Source: Verrucomicrobiia bacterium
GTDB taxonomy: Bacteria > Verrucomicrobiota > Verrucomicrobiia > Limisphaerales > UBA11358
Assembly: GCA_025451535.1 (NCBI GenBank)
Contig: JANWKE010000045.1
Coordinates: 1 to 60,284, forward strand
Direction: 5' to 3'
Length of the DNA stretch: 60,284 nt
Below are positions 32,726 to 41,610 of the stretch, one piece after another. The notes under the pieces are model-generated. The model saw only the letters and a list, made by a program, of their open reading frames with translations. It made no database searches and was not told where the DNA came from. Every line of letters starts with the position of its first letter. Positions within the stretch are counted from its first letter, which is position 1. The translations under genes and the position numbers were made by a program.

Positions 32726-34156
32726 ATGAAATCGGTTTCAATTTTATTCGTGCTCGCCGCCAGTGGGCTGATACTCGCCGGTTGCCGGGGAATCTCCGCC
32801 CAGGGCGAAAAGCAGGCGTGCCAAAATTTCGGCGCGGTTGCCGGTCAATACCGGCCCGGCGATCAACATCCGGCACTGCCCGGATTGACGCCGGATTCGA
32901 GCCTCAGCAATTTTCTCGCCTATGCGCTGCTGAACTCGCCGACCGTCGAGGCGGCGTTCTATGACTGGTCGGCGTCGGTTGAGAACATCACGGTGTCGCG
33001 CTCGCTGCCGGACCCGCAGTTGACCTTCCAGGCTTACATCTTGGATACCATCACTTCTCTCATGCCGGGGCTTTTCCAGGGCATTCCCGGCCCCGGCAAA
33101 CTCAAGGCGCGCGCGGCCGTTGCCGTCGCTGAAAGCCGGGGCAAATACTTCACGTTTGAGAGTGCCGTGCTCCAGGCCGCATTCAATTTGAAAAATGCGT
33201 ATTACAAACTCGGCTTGTGGGACGAACAACTTCGCCTCAAACGCGAATCGCTTTCGTTGCTGGAAAACCAGGAACGCGCCGTTCGTGCACAAAACGTGTC
33301 GGGCACATCATCGCTGGCGGATTTGTTGCGCCTTCAAAGCGAACGCGACCGTGTCCGCACGGAACTCATCAGCTTGGAAGATTCGCGCCGTTCGCTGGTG
33401 GAAAATTTCAAGGCGGCGCTGGGTTTGACGCCGGAGCAGGCTGATCCACCCGCGCCGGCGCATTTTGAAATGAGCCGGGACAATCCCGAGGCTGACGAAT
33501 TGTTCCGGGTCGCGTTCGCGCACAATCCGCAACTCAAGGCAATGGCAGCCGACGTGCGTGCCGCCGAAGCCGGGATCAGGGTGGCTTACAAGGAACGCGT
33601 GCCGGATTTCAACGCGGGCCTGTCCGCCGACGTTTACGCCCCGCCGTTCTACTGGCCACAAGTCGGCATGACGCTGCCAATTTGGCGCGACAAACTCACG
33701 ACGGAAATCGCCCAGGCCAAGGCGAATGAACTGGCGGCAAAGTCACGGCTGAAGGCAGAGCAAATTGACCTGGCCGTGAATTTCGCCGAAAAATCGTTTA
33801 CGTATCGCGAGACCAGCCGCAATCTTGTGCTGATCGAGGATGAGCTCATTCCCAAGGCGCGCCAATCGGTGGAAATCGTCCGGGCCGGTTATCGCACCGG
33901 CACAACCGATTTTTCCACCATGACGGACGCAGAACGAGCGCTGCTCGATTTGCAACTCGAAGCCGCCGAAGCCCGGGCGGACCGCGAAATCGCTCTGGCG
34001 GACCTGTCCCTGATGGTTGCCGGCGTGCCGCCGGCCAACGCGCCGCTTTTGTCGAACAATCCTCTTGATAAACCCCGCAGCAGCGGACGTCAGTCCGCTC
34101 CATCTTCCCGAAATGAAGGTCAGAGCCGACTCACGTCGGCTGCTGCAAAAAATTGA
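32726..34156 (+). CDS. outer-membrane efflux protein (CusC/TolC family)
   Basis: A 476-residue TolC-like protein. The signal peptide ends in a lipobox (ILAGC, Cys about 19), so it is likely a lipoprotein. Two outer-membrane-efflux repeats are visible, the first around 55-250 (SVENITVSRSLPDPQLTFQAYI ... LKNAYYKLGLWDEQLRLKRESLSLLE) and the second around 255-440 (EAGIRVAYKERVPDFNAGLSADVYAPPFYWPQVGMTLPI). The last 25 residues come from a palindromic repeat element that supplies the stop region. The adaptor gene starts 4 bases later. It forms the outer-membrane duct of the RND system. Confidence 0.93.
   Translation: MKSVSILFVLAASGLILAGCRGISAQGEKQACQNFGAVAGQYRPGDQHPALPGLTPDSSLSNFLAYALLNSPTVEAAFYDWSASVENITVSRSLPDPQLTFQAYILDTITSLMPGLFQGIPGPGKLKARAAVAVAESRGKYFTFESAVLQAAFNLKNAYYKLGLWDEQLRLKRESLSLLENQERAVRAQNVSGTSSLADLLRLQSERDRVRTELISLEDSRRSLVENFKAALGLTPEQADPPAPAHFEMSRDNPEADELFRVAFAHNPQLKAMAADVRAAEAGIRVAYKERVPDFNAGLSADVYAPPFYWPQVGMTLPIWRDKLTTEIAQAKANELAAKSRLKAEQIDLAVNFAEKSFTYRETSRNLVLIEDELIPKARQSVEIVRAGYRTGTTDFSTMTDAERALLDLQLEAAEARADREIALADLSLMVAGVPPANAPLLSNNPLDKPRSSGRQSAPSSRNEGQSRLTSAAAKN
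34077..34146. repeat. double-hairpin element at the end of the efflux-protein gene
   Basis: A 70-bp element with 8-bp inverted ends GCAGCAGC (34077-34084) and GCTGCTGC (34139-34146). It contains two hairpins, AGCGGAC gtca GTCCGCT and AGCCGAC tcac GTCGGCT. The first is the same hairpin as at 5990-6007. It is translated as the C-terminal tail. Confidence 0.75.
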
Positions 34157-34160
34157 TTTT

Positions 34161-35891
34161 ATGAGCTCGAAATGGAAACTGGTCTTAGCCGGAACGCTGC
34201 TCCTCGCGGCAATGGGTTGGGGCATCTTCAGCGCCGGTTGCTCGCGTCAGCCAACTTCGGCCGATACTACGGCCGCGTCATCGGAGAAAACACTCTACAC
34301 CTGCGGGATGCATCCATGGATCATTCAGGATCTTCCGGGCAACTGCCCGATTTGCGGCATGAAACTGGAGCCAGTTCACAAGTTGGCCAAGGCGGCCACC
34401 CCGGCGGCGGTTGCATCCGGCATCGTGATTGATCCGGCGACGATGCAGATGATGAATATTCAGACGACAGAGGTCGCGCGCGGCCCATTACGCCGGACCA
34501 TCCGCACGGTTGGCACCATTGATTACAACGAAACCGCGCTGACGGACGTGACCACCAAGTTCAAGGGCTGGATTGAGAAACTGGACGTGGACGCCACGGG
34601 TCAATTGGTGCATCGCGGTGCGCCATTGTTTGAAATTTATTCGCCGGAGCTTTACAGCGCCGAGGCCGAGTATCTGGCTGTTTTGAATTCGACGAACGAT
34701 TCCGGCGGGAAGATGCTGCGCGACGCGGCGCTGGATAAATTAAAATTCTTCGACATCTCGGACGCGCAGATCGCCGGGTTGGATAAAAGCGGCGTGGCCA
34801 GGAAGACGCTGGAAATTCTCGCGCCCGCGGACGGGTTCGTGATTGAGAAAGACGTTGTGCAGGGTCAGATGGTGGACGCGGGCATGAAACTCTATCGGCT
34901 GGCTGACCTCGGTATCGTCTGGGTTTTCGCGCAGGTTTACGAACAGGATTTGCCTTACGTCCAGCTCGGCCAGGAGGCAACGGTCAAACTTTCCTCGTTG
35001 CCCGACCGCGAATTCCGCGGCCGCGTCACCTATATTTATCCGAACGTGGATGAAAAGACGCGCACGGCCAGGGTGCGGCTGGAATTTGAGAACCCCGGTT
35101 ATTTCCTCAAGCCCGGCATGTTCGTCTCGGCGCAAATCACTGCTGAATTGGAACCTTCCGCGTCGCTGGTTCCGGATTCAGCCGTACTGCGCAGCGGCGA
35201 GAAGAACACCGTTTTCGTTGCGTTGCCCGGTGGCAAATTCGATTCGCGAACCGTCGTACTCGGTCCGGCAGCGGAGGGCGGCATGGTGGAAGTCATCAGC
35301 GGTTTGCAGGAAGGCGAGCGCGTCGTCGCCTCCGGGCAGTTCATGCTTGATTCGGAAAGCCAGTTACGGGAAGCCATCCAGAAAATGAGCGGTTCCACGG
35401 GCGAGGCGGCCGAATCGGCTCCTGTCATCAGCACCAATCAGCACGAACCGGTTTCGTCCACCAACACCGCCAGGGAGGGCGTGGTCTATGTCTGCCCGAT
35501 GCCCGAACACATTTCAATTGTTTATGATCATCCGGGCAAATGCCCGATTTGCGGCATGACGCTCGTGCCAGTGACACCGAATGAACTCAAAGAAATTCAG
35601 CCGGGTGGCAAGGTGCTTTACTACACCTGCCCGATGCCGGAGCACAATTACATCCATGAAGATAAACCCGGCAAATGTCCCGTTTGCGGCATGACGCTCA
35701 TTCCCGTGATGGCGTCACCGGACACGGCGACGAATTCACCACCGGTGAATCCCCGTTCATCATCCACCACCCAACCGGCGGTGAAGCAACTTTACACCTG
35801 CCCGATGCATCCGGACGTGATTTCCGACCAGCCGGGCAAATGTCCGAAGTGCGGAATGACTCTTGTACCGGTGAACAGCGAAACAAAATAG
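34161..35891 (+). CDS. RND periplasmic adaptor with four heavy-metal-binding domains (CusB-like)
   Basis: A 576-residue membrane-fusion protein. The start at 34161 (MSSKWKLVLAGTLLL) gives a lipobox SAGC near 27; earlier in-frame ATGs lie in the repeat. A heavy-metal-binding domain with Cys-Gly-Met-His and Cys-Pro-Ile-Cys-Gly-Met is at about 45-72. The adaptor core (about 85-400) has IVIDPATMQMMNIQTTEV, a barrel-sandwich hybrid, hairpin, and the beta-barrel segment LGIVWVFAQVYEQDLPYV. Three further domains of the same kind sit at about 440-470, 486-515 and 542-572, each with CPM and CP(I/V/K)CGMTL(V/I)PV. One copy is usual in CusB relatives; four is rare. It should collect Cu(I)/Ag(I)-type metals in the periplasm. 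Confidence 0.93.
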   Translation: MSSKWKLVLAGTLLLAAMGWGIFSAGCSRQPTSADTTAASSEKTLYTCGMHPWIIQDLPGNCPICGMKLEPVHKLAKAATPAAVASGIVIDPATMQMMNIQTTEVARGPLRRTIRTVGTIDYNETALTDVTTKFKGWIEKLDVDATGQLVHRGAPLFEIYSPELYSAEAEYLAVLNSTNDSGGKMLRDAALDKLKFFDISDAQIAGLDKSGVARKTLEILAPADGFVIEKDVVQGQMVDAGMKLYRLADLGIVWVFAQVYEQDLPYVQLGQEATVKLSSLPDREFRGRVTYIYPNVDEKTRTARVRLEFENPGYFLKPGMFVSAQITAELEPSASLVPDSAVLRSGEKNTVFVALPGGKFDSRTVVLGPAAEGGMVEVISGLQEGERVVASGQFMLDSESQLREAIQKMSGSTGEAAESAPVISTNQHEPVSSTNTAREGVVYVCPMPEHISIVYDHPGKCPICGMTLVPVTPNELKEIQPGGKVLYYTCPMPEHNYIHEDKPGKCPVCGMTLIPVMASPDTATNSPPVNPRSSSTTQPAVKQLYTCPMHPDVISDQPGKCPKCGMTLVPVNSETK

Positions 35892-35899
35892 CAAACATG

Positions 35900-36060
35900 T
35901 CACTCGTAAATTCAATCCCTTCAGGGTCCCAAGGGGACCGGATGATAATAGCCCGGCGTTTCAACGCCGGGAACGTGCGATGGGTGTGTCGAGTCCCGGA
36001 GGGACGGTTGAATACCCGTGCCCGATTCCAATTCGGTCGTCCCTCCGGGACGAAACGCAT
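35900..36060. repeat. multi-palindrome block between cusB-like and cusA-like genes
   Basis: Three palindromes occur in a row: GGGTCCC aa GGGGACC-like (about 35920), CCCGGCGTT tc AACGCCGGG (35952-35971), and a perfect 14-bp inverted pair GTCCCGGAGGGACG (35993-36006) / CGTCCCTCCGGGAC (36038-36051). No gene fits here. It splits the adaptor from the pump gene by 217 bases. Confidence 0.8.
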
Positions 36061-36108
36061 TGAGTCTCAGAAAATTTCGAAGAACACCGGAATTAACAAG
36101 ACACGCCC

Positions 36109-39100
36109 ATGCTCACGCGCATCATAGATTTTTCGCTCAAGAACAAATTTATCGTCCTGCTGGCGACGGTGGCGCTGGTCCTGGGCGGTCTTTACGACAT
36201 CAAAAGCATTCCCCTCGACGCCATCCCCGACCTTTCCGACACGCAAGTCATCATTTACACGCCCTGGGAAGGCCAGGCACCGAACATCGTTGAGGACCAG
36301 GTCACCTATCCGATCACGACCAAGATGCTTTCCGTGCCGCGCGCCAAAGTCGTGCGCGGTTATTCTTTCTACGGCTACTCGTTCGTCTATGTCATTTTTG
36401 ACGACGGCACCGATCCTTACTGGGCGCGCAGCCGCGTGCTTGAATACTTGAGCAGCCTCGGCGGGCAATTGCCGCGCGGGGTCACGCCCACGCTCGGCCC
36501 GGACGCGACCGGTGTCGGCTGGGCGTTCATGTATTCCATCAACTCGACCAACCGCAACCTGGCCGATCTCCGCTCGATTCAGGACTGGTATTTAAAATAC
36601 CAGCTCACCGCGGTGCCAGGCGTCTCGGAAGTCGCGTCCATCGGCGGTTTCGTAAAGCAATATCAAGTGACGGTGGACCCGACGAAACTGCGCGCCTACA
36701 ACCTTTCGTTAAGCGACGTGAGCCAGGCCATCGAACGCAGCAACGGTGAAGTCGGCGGGCGTTCGATTGAACTGTCCGAACGTGAATTCATCCTGCGGGT
36801 CAAGGGTTACATCACCGATTTGGATGACTTGAAACAAGTCGCCGTCGGTGTCGGCGCAAACGGTGTGCCGATTTTATTGCGCGACGTGGCGAACGTCCAA
36901 TTCGGTCCCGACGAACGCCGTGGCATTGCCGATTTGAACGGCGACGGCGAAACCGTCGGCGGCATTGTCGTCGTGCGTTACGGCGCGAATGCGCGCCAGG
37001 TCATCCTGGACGTTAAGCAGAAACTGGCCCAGGCGATGAAGACGCTGCCGCCGGACGTGAAAGCCACCGTCGTTTATGACCGCACCGCGTTGATTGACCG
37101 CGCGGTGTCCAGGCTGGAAGAAAAGCTCATCGAAGAAAGCGTCGTGGTGGCGGCGGTGTGCCTCGTGTTCCTGCTGCATTTTCGCAGCGCTTTGGTGGCA
37201 ATTGTGATTCTCCCGGTGGCCGTATTGATTTCATTTCTGATCAGGTATGTGCAGGGCATCAGTTCGAACATCATGTCGCTGGGCGGTATTGCCATCGCCA
37301 TCGGCGCGATGGTGGACGCGGTCATCATCATGATTGAGAACGCCCACAAACACATTGAACAGGACAATGGCCAACGGGATCGCTGGGACGTTATTCGCGA
37401 GGCCGCCATCGAAGTCGGGCCGGCGTTGTTTTATTCGCTGCTGGTCATCACGGTTTCGTTCCTGCCGGTGTTTACGTTGCAGGAGCAGGAAGGGCGGCTG
37501 TTCAAACCGCTGGCATTCACCAAAACCTATTCGATGGCGGCGGCCGCGCTGCTGTCCATCACCCTGGCGCCGGTATTGATGGGTTATCTCATCCGCGGCC
37601 GCATCGCGCCGGAGACGAAAAACCCCATCAACCGGTTCCTGATTTGGATTTATCATCCGCTCATTGACCGGGTCATCCGCTGGCGCTGGTGGATCGTCAC
37701 CGCATCGGCCATCACGGTGCTTTGGGTGTTTCTGCCTTGGAATCAACTGGCGGCGCATGTCTTGCCGAACGGCCCGGTCAAGGAACTGGCTTTCAAGGCC
37801 GGGAAACTTTTCCCGTTCCAGAACCTCGGCTCGGAATTCATGCCGCCGCTTTACGAAGGCGATTTGCTCTATATGCCGACGACCTTTCCGGGAATTTCCG
37901 TCACCAAGGCGCGTCAATTGATTCAAGTGACCGACCACCTCATCAAATCGTTTCCCGAAGTGCAAACGGTTTTCGGCAAGGCCGGCCGCGCCGAAACCGC
38001 CACCGCTCCCGCGCCGATGGACATGATGGACACGACCATTCAACTGCAGCCGGAAGGCCAATGGCCGGTGGTGGATATCCAGGACGACAACGGAAAAGTC
38101 ATCGCGCATCGCCGCCGCACGCCGGACGAACTGGTCAGCGCGATGAACGCGGCCGTGCAAATTCCCGGTTTGAACAATGCCTGGACCATGCCGATCCGGA
38201 CGCGCATCGACATGCTTTCCACCGGCATCAAAACGCCCGTCGGCATCAAAATCGCCGGGCCGGATTTGAACGAACTGGAACGCATCGGCACGGAGGTCGA
38301 AGCCGTCGTCCGCCAGGTGCCGGGCACCGCCAGCGCCTTTGCCGAACGCGTCACCGGCGGGCGTTACATTGAATTTGAAATCAATCGCGAAGCCATTGCG
38401 CGTTACGGCCTGACCGTCGCTGACGTACAGGACGTGTTGTCCGTTGCGCTCGGGGGCATGCCGTTGACAACGACCGTTGAAGGTTTGCAGCGTTACACCG
38501 TGAATCTTCGATACGACCGCGATTTCCGTTCCGATTTGCATGCGCTCAAGCATGACATTGTCATTCCCACACCTACCGGCGCGCAAATTCCGCTGGGTGA
38601 ACTCGCCACCATCAAGGTCGTGGACGCGCCGATGGAAATCAAAACCGAAGGCGCCGTGCCCAACGATTGGGTTTATGTGGACATCCATGACATTGACGTA
38701 GGCACCTACGTCCAGACCGCCATGCACACGGTGGACCAGGCCATTACGGATGGCCGGATCAAACTGCCACCCGGCTACAACCTGTTCTGGAGCGGCCAGT
38801 ATGAATATATGCTTCGTGCCCAACACCGGCTGATGGTGGTAGTGCCCCTGACGCTGCTCATCATCACGTTGATCATCTTCCTGAACACGCAGTCGGGAGT
38901 TAAAACCGCCATCGTCCTGCTGGCGGTCCCGTTCGCACTGGTCGGTTCCATCTGGATGCTTTACTGGCTCCACTACAATTTAAGCGTGGCCGTCTGGATC
39001 GGGTTGATTGCGCTGGCCGGCATCAGTGCCGAGACCGGTGTCGTAATGTTGCTTTACCTCGACCTTGCCTACGCGGACTGGATCAAAACCGGCCGGATGC

Positions 39101-39378
39101 GGAATCTGACCGACCTGCGCGATGCCATTTATCACGGCGCGGTCCGGCGGGTGCGCCCCAAAGCCATGACGGCGGCGGTAATCATCGCCGGCCTGCTGCC
39201 CATCATGTGGAGTAACGGTTCGGGCGCCGACGTGATGAAACGCATCGCCACGCCGATGATTGGCGGCGTTGTGACCTCGGTCATCATGGAACTGGTTGTT
39301 TTCCCGGCCGTATATTATCTATGGCGCTCACGCAGTTTGAAGATGCTTTCAAACAAAACCGCCGGCAGCAAAGAATGA
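36109..39378 (+). CDS. heavy-metal efflux RND pump (CusA-like)
   Basis: A 1089-residue proton-driven pump with 12 membrane segments and two large periplasmic loops. It follows CusA closely: VEDQVTYPITTKMLSVPRAK, LGPDATGVGWAFMYSIN, IMSLGGIAIAIGAMVDAVIIMIENAHK, and GIALAGISAETGVVMLLYL in the second half. The Met residues in EFMPPLYEGDLLYMP, APMDMMDTTIQL and RTRIDMLSTGIK correspond to the three-methionine copper/silver site known in CusA, so monovalent soft metals are the likely substrates, more than Zn/Co/Ni. The order of genes is outer-membrane protein, adaptor, pump. Confidence 0.96.
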   Translation: MLTRIIDFSLKNKFIVLLATVALVLGGLYDIKSIPLDAIPDLSDTQVIIYTPWEGQAPNIVEDQVTYPITTKMLSVPRAKVVRGYSFYGYSFVYVIFDDGTDPYWARSRVLEYLSSLGGQLPRGVTPTLGPDATGVGWAFMYSINSTNRNLADLRSIQDWYLKYQLTAVPGVSEVASIGGFVKQYQVTVDPTKLRAYNLSLSDVSQAIERSNGEVGGRSIELSEREFILRVKGYITDLDDLKQVAVGVGANGVPILLRDVANVQFGPDERRGIADLNGDGETVGGIVVVRYGANARQVILDVKQKLAQAMKTLPPDVKATVVYDRTALIDRAVSRLEEKLIEESVVVAAVCLVFLLHFRSALVAIVILPVAVLISFLIRYVQGISSNIMSLGGIAIAIGAMVDAVIIMIENAHKHIEQDNGQRDRWDVIREAAIEVGPALFYSLLVITVSFLPVFTLQEQEGRLFKPLAFTKTYSMAAAALLSITLAPVLMGYLIRGRIAPETKNPINRFLIWIYHPLIDRVIRWRWWIVTASAITVLWVFLPWNQLAAHVLPNGPVKELAFKAGKLFPFQNLGSEFMPPLYEGDLLYMPTTFPGISVTKARQLIQVTDHLIKSFPEVQTVFGKAGRAETATAPAPMDMMDTTIQLQPEGQWPVVDIQDDNGKVIAHRRRTPDELVSAMNAAVQIPGLNNAWTMPIRTRIDMLSTGIKTPVGIKIAGPDLNELERIGTEVEAVVRQVPGTASAFAERVTGGRYIEFEINREAIARYGLTVADVQDVLSVALGGMPLTTTVEGLQRYTVNLRYDRDFRSDLHALKHDIVIPTPTGAQIPLGELATIKVVDAPMEIKTEGAVPNDWVYVDIHDIDVGTYVQTAMHTVDQAITDGRIKLPPGYNLFWSGQYEYMLRAQHRLMVVVPLTLLIITLIIFLNTQSGVKTAIVLLAVPFALVGSIWMLYWLHYNLSVAVWIGLIALAGISAETGVVMLLYLDLAYADWIKTGRMRNLTDLRDAIYHGAVRRVRPKAMTAAVIIAGLLPIMWSNGSGADVMKRIATPMIGGVVTSVIMELVVFPAVYYLWRSRSLKMLSNKTAGSKE

Positions 39379-39458
39379 AAGCCCGACGCGTGATGTTTGA
39401 GTATTCCACCAGTCAAACGGCTGTTGAACGCTGACGGTGAAATCCATATTGTCCGCGC

Positions 39459-39675
39459 ATGGGCACGCTTTACTACGGCGACAACCTCGAAATTCTCCAG
39501 CGTTACCTCAAGGACGAATCCATTGACCTCGTTTATTTGGATCCGCCCTTCAATTCCGCCCAAAACTCCAACGCCTTTTTCCACGAAAAGGATGGCACCG
39601 ACGCCGCCAGCCAGATTCACGCCTTTGAAGACACCTGGCATTGGGACATCGAAACCAAGAAAGCCTACGATGCTG
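39459..39675 (+). pseudogene. truncated site-specific DNA methyltransferase
   Basis: The first 72 codons match the N-terminus of an adenine-type DNA methyltransferase: MGTLYYGDNLEILQRYLKDESIDLVYLDPPFNS, with the catalytic DPP(F), then EKDGTDAASQIHAFEDTWHWD. Similarity stops at about 39675 and the frame continues into sequence that overlaps the promoter and coding region of the CDF transporter. No C-terminal methyltransferase part is found before the next gene. It is a remnant left by a deletion or insertion at this junction. Confidence 0.85.
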
Positions 39676-39688
39676 ACCAAGGCATCGG

Positions 39689-39717
39689 TTGCTTTAATAC
39701 GACACGGCTGTTAAAGT
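39689..39717 (+). promoter_or_regulatory. putative promoter with operator dyad for the CDF gene
   Basis: TTGCTT (39689-39694) and TAAAGT (39712-39717) are spaced 17 bases as possible -35 and -10 boxes. CTTTAA (39692-39697) and TTAAAG (39711-39716) form a 6-bp dyad with a 13-base centre that overlaps both boxes, a layout suited to a metal-responsive repressor. Transcription would begin a few bases before the ATG at 39728. Confidence 0.35.
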
Positions 39718-39727
39718 CCATGCTACG

Positions 39728-40372
39728 ATGCAAGACGAATGCACTTCTGACTGCTGCAAGTCCGCGACCCCGGCCAAAGAGTCAGCCTCCGACCTCCATG
39801 CTGGACGGCGGATTGAATATATCAGCCTCGCATGGACTTCGTTTGAAGCATTGGCGGCCATTGCGGCGGGTATGCTGGCGGGCAGCATCGCCCTCATCGG
39901 ATTCGGAGCGGATTCCGTGATTGAGGTGGGCTCAAGCGCGATTTTGCTTTGGCGACTGAATCACGAGTTTGGCGAAAAACGCGAGCGCACTGCGCTCCGG
40001 CTCGTGGGCGTGAGTTTTCTTTTGCTCGCGGTCTATGTAGGTTGGGAAGCCGTTGAATCATTGGTGAAACGTCAGCCGCCAAGTGTTAGTTACTTCGGCA
40101 TCGCCTTTTCGGTGCTCTGCCTGATCATCATGCCGTTGCTCGCCCGCGCCAAGCGGCGGGTCGCCGCGCGCTTGAACAGCCGCGCAATGGAAGCGGATTC
40201 AAAGCAGAGTTCAATTTGTGGTTATCTGGCGGCAATTCTGCTTTGCGGCCTGGCGCTCAACGCGCTGTTTGGCTGGTGGTGGGCCGACCCCATGGCCGCG
40301 CTTGTTATGCTGCCAATTATCATCAAAGAGGGTGTTGAAGGGTTGCGTGGTGAAACTTGCGGCTGTCATTGA
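39728..40372 (+). CDS. CDF-family cation transporter
   Basis: A 214-residue cation diffusion facilitator of the short type. Membrane helices run from about 28; the second has LIGFGADSVIEVGSSAIL, with Asp at the usual metal-binding place, and the fifth follows AMEADSKQSSICGYLAAILL with the matching Asp. There is no C-terminal cytoplasmic domain. Both ends are Cys-rich (MQDECTSDCCKS and GETCGCH), which may help deliver or sense metal. The gene abuts the methyltransferase remnant and ends the metal island. Confidence 0.88.
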   Translation: MQDECTSDCCKSATPAKESASDLHAGRRIEYISLAWTSFEALAAIAAGMLAGSIALIGFGADSVIEVGSSAILLWRLNHEFGEKRERTALRLVGVSFLLLAVYVGWEAVESLVKRQPPSVSYFGIAFSVLCLIIMPLLARAKRRVAARLNSRAMEADSKQSSICGYLAAILLCGLALNALFGWWWADPMAALVMLPIIIKEGVEGLRGETCGCH

Positions 40373-40416
40373 AAACGCAATCTACCGGCCATTTACTGCC
40401 TGTGGCGCTCGCGCGT

Positions 40417-41568
40417 TTACAATAATTCCAGCATCCGCTGCAATTCCTTGTCCGTGTTGTAATAATGCGGCGAAAGCCGGATGTAATTTTTTCCCGCGCG
40501 GTCCGTCCGCAGTGACGCGACAATGCCCGCATCCGCCAGTTTTTTGTGCAACGCCGCGAGGTCTTTACCGGGTTGGTGAAAGGAAACGATGGCGCCGGCG
40601 TTTTCCGATTTTACGTCTGCGTTCAAAACCGTGAAACCTTTGGCCTGCAACGCCGGTCCGAGCAGGCCGCGCTTGCGCATCAACTCGGCGGCAATATTTT
40701 CCACGCCGATTTCCAAAGCCAGTTCCATGGCGGCAACCAGGCCGGCCAGCCCCACCAGATTGTGCGTCCCGGCTTCGTACTTGGTCGCCCCACTGCGGAA
40801 AACGATCTTTTCCTGCGCGACAAAATTCGGGTTATGGACGTTGTGCCAGCCGTAAATCGGCGGAGTCAAACGGTCCTGAACTTCCTGCCGGACATAAAAC
40901 ACACCCGCACCGCAGGGGCCGAGCAGCCATTTGTGCGCGTCGGCAGCCAGAAAATCCACATGTTCAACCATGACCGGAAATGCGCCGAGGGTCTGAATGG
41001 CGTCGAGGCAAAAAAGAATTCCGCGTTCGCGCAAATATTTTCCGATGGCCTCAAATTCAATCCGGAAACCGCTGATGAAATGGCAGGAGGCGAGTGCAAC
41101 GAGCCGCGTATTTTCGTCCACCTGTCCGGTCACTTCCGCCGGGCGAATCACACCGAGACCGCGCGTGTTCAGCAGGCGAACTTCCACACCGCGTTCAGCC
41201 AGCGCCGTCCACGGATAGACATTGGACGGGTAATCGTCGTGGTAAATAAGAATGTTGTCGCCCCGGCGCAGATTCAGTCCGGCGGCGACGAAGCTCAAGG
41301 CGAGCGACGTCGGACCGACGAAGGCGATTTCATCCGGCCGGCAGTGCAACAATTGCGCCGCGAGCTTGCGCCCTTCGTTCACACGCCGGGGGAAAACCAG
41401 CGTTTCCTGATCATTGGTGGTGCCGCTTTGCGCACAATCGGAAATGGCCTGCGCCACGCGCCGCGGCAACGGGCAGACGCCCGCGTGCGCCAGAAAAATC
41501 TTATCGCGCACGACGGGAAATTCCTGCCGGCGCAATTCCTCGTTGGCGAACAATTCAGTCAACGTCAT
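40417..41568 (-). CDS. class V aminotransferase / cysteine desulfurase-like
   Basis: A 383-residue PLP enzyme of the class V fold. The cofactor Lys is in FLAADAHKWLLGPCGAGVFYVR (near 215); CLDAIQTLGAFP carries the Asp that contacts the PLP ring. YEAGTHNLVGLAGLVAAM follows. The absence of the flexible Cys-containing loop of NifS/IscS makes desulfurase activity uncertain; isopenicillin N epimerase-like or kynureninase-like relatives are alternatives. It is the last of a minus-strand series (RRM protein, small protein, thioredoxin, GspF). Confidence 0.88.
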   Translation of the reverse strand: MTLTELFANEELRRQEFPVVRDKIFLAHAGVCPLPRRVAQAISDCAQSGTTNDQETLVFPRRVNEGRKLAAQLLHCRPDEIAFVGPTSLALSFVAAGLNLRRGDNILIYHDDYPSNVYPWTALAERGVEVRLLNTRGLGVIRPAEVTGQVDENTRLVALASCHFISGFRIEFEAIGKYLRERGILFCLDAIQTLGAFPVMVEHVDFLAADAHKWLLGPCGAGVFYVRQEVQDRLTPPIYGWHNVHNPNFVAQEKIVFRSGATKYEAGTHNLVGLAGLVAAMELALEIGVENIAAELMRKRGLLGPALQAKGFTVLNADVKSENAGAIVSFHQPGKDLAALHKKLADAGIVASLRTDRAGKNYIRLSPHYYNTDKELQRMLELL

Positions 41569-41610
41569 GGAGCGAAATTAATGCGTGGACGTCGGGTGCG
41601 CAAAGCGGAA

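Noticed and set aside
37231-38973. Minus-strand open frame of 580 codons
   Set aside because: It lies wholly opposite the CusA-like pump gene and has no domain or start signal; shadow frame.
39459-39920. Single 153-residue protein formed by the methyltransferase start and what follows
   Set aside because: After about residue 72 the frame overlaps the CDF gene in another frame and loses all similarity; treated as a truncated pseudogene.
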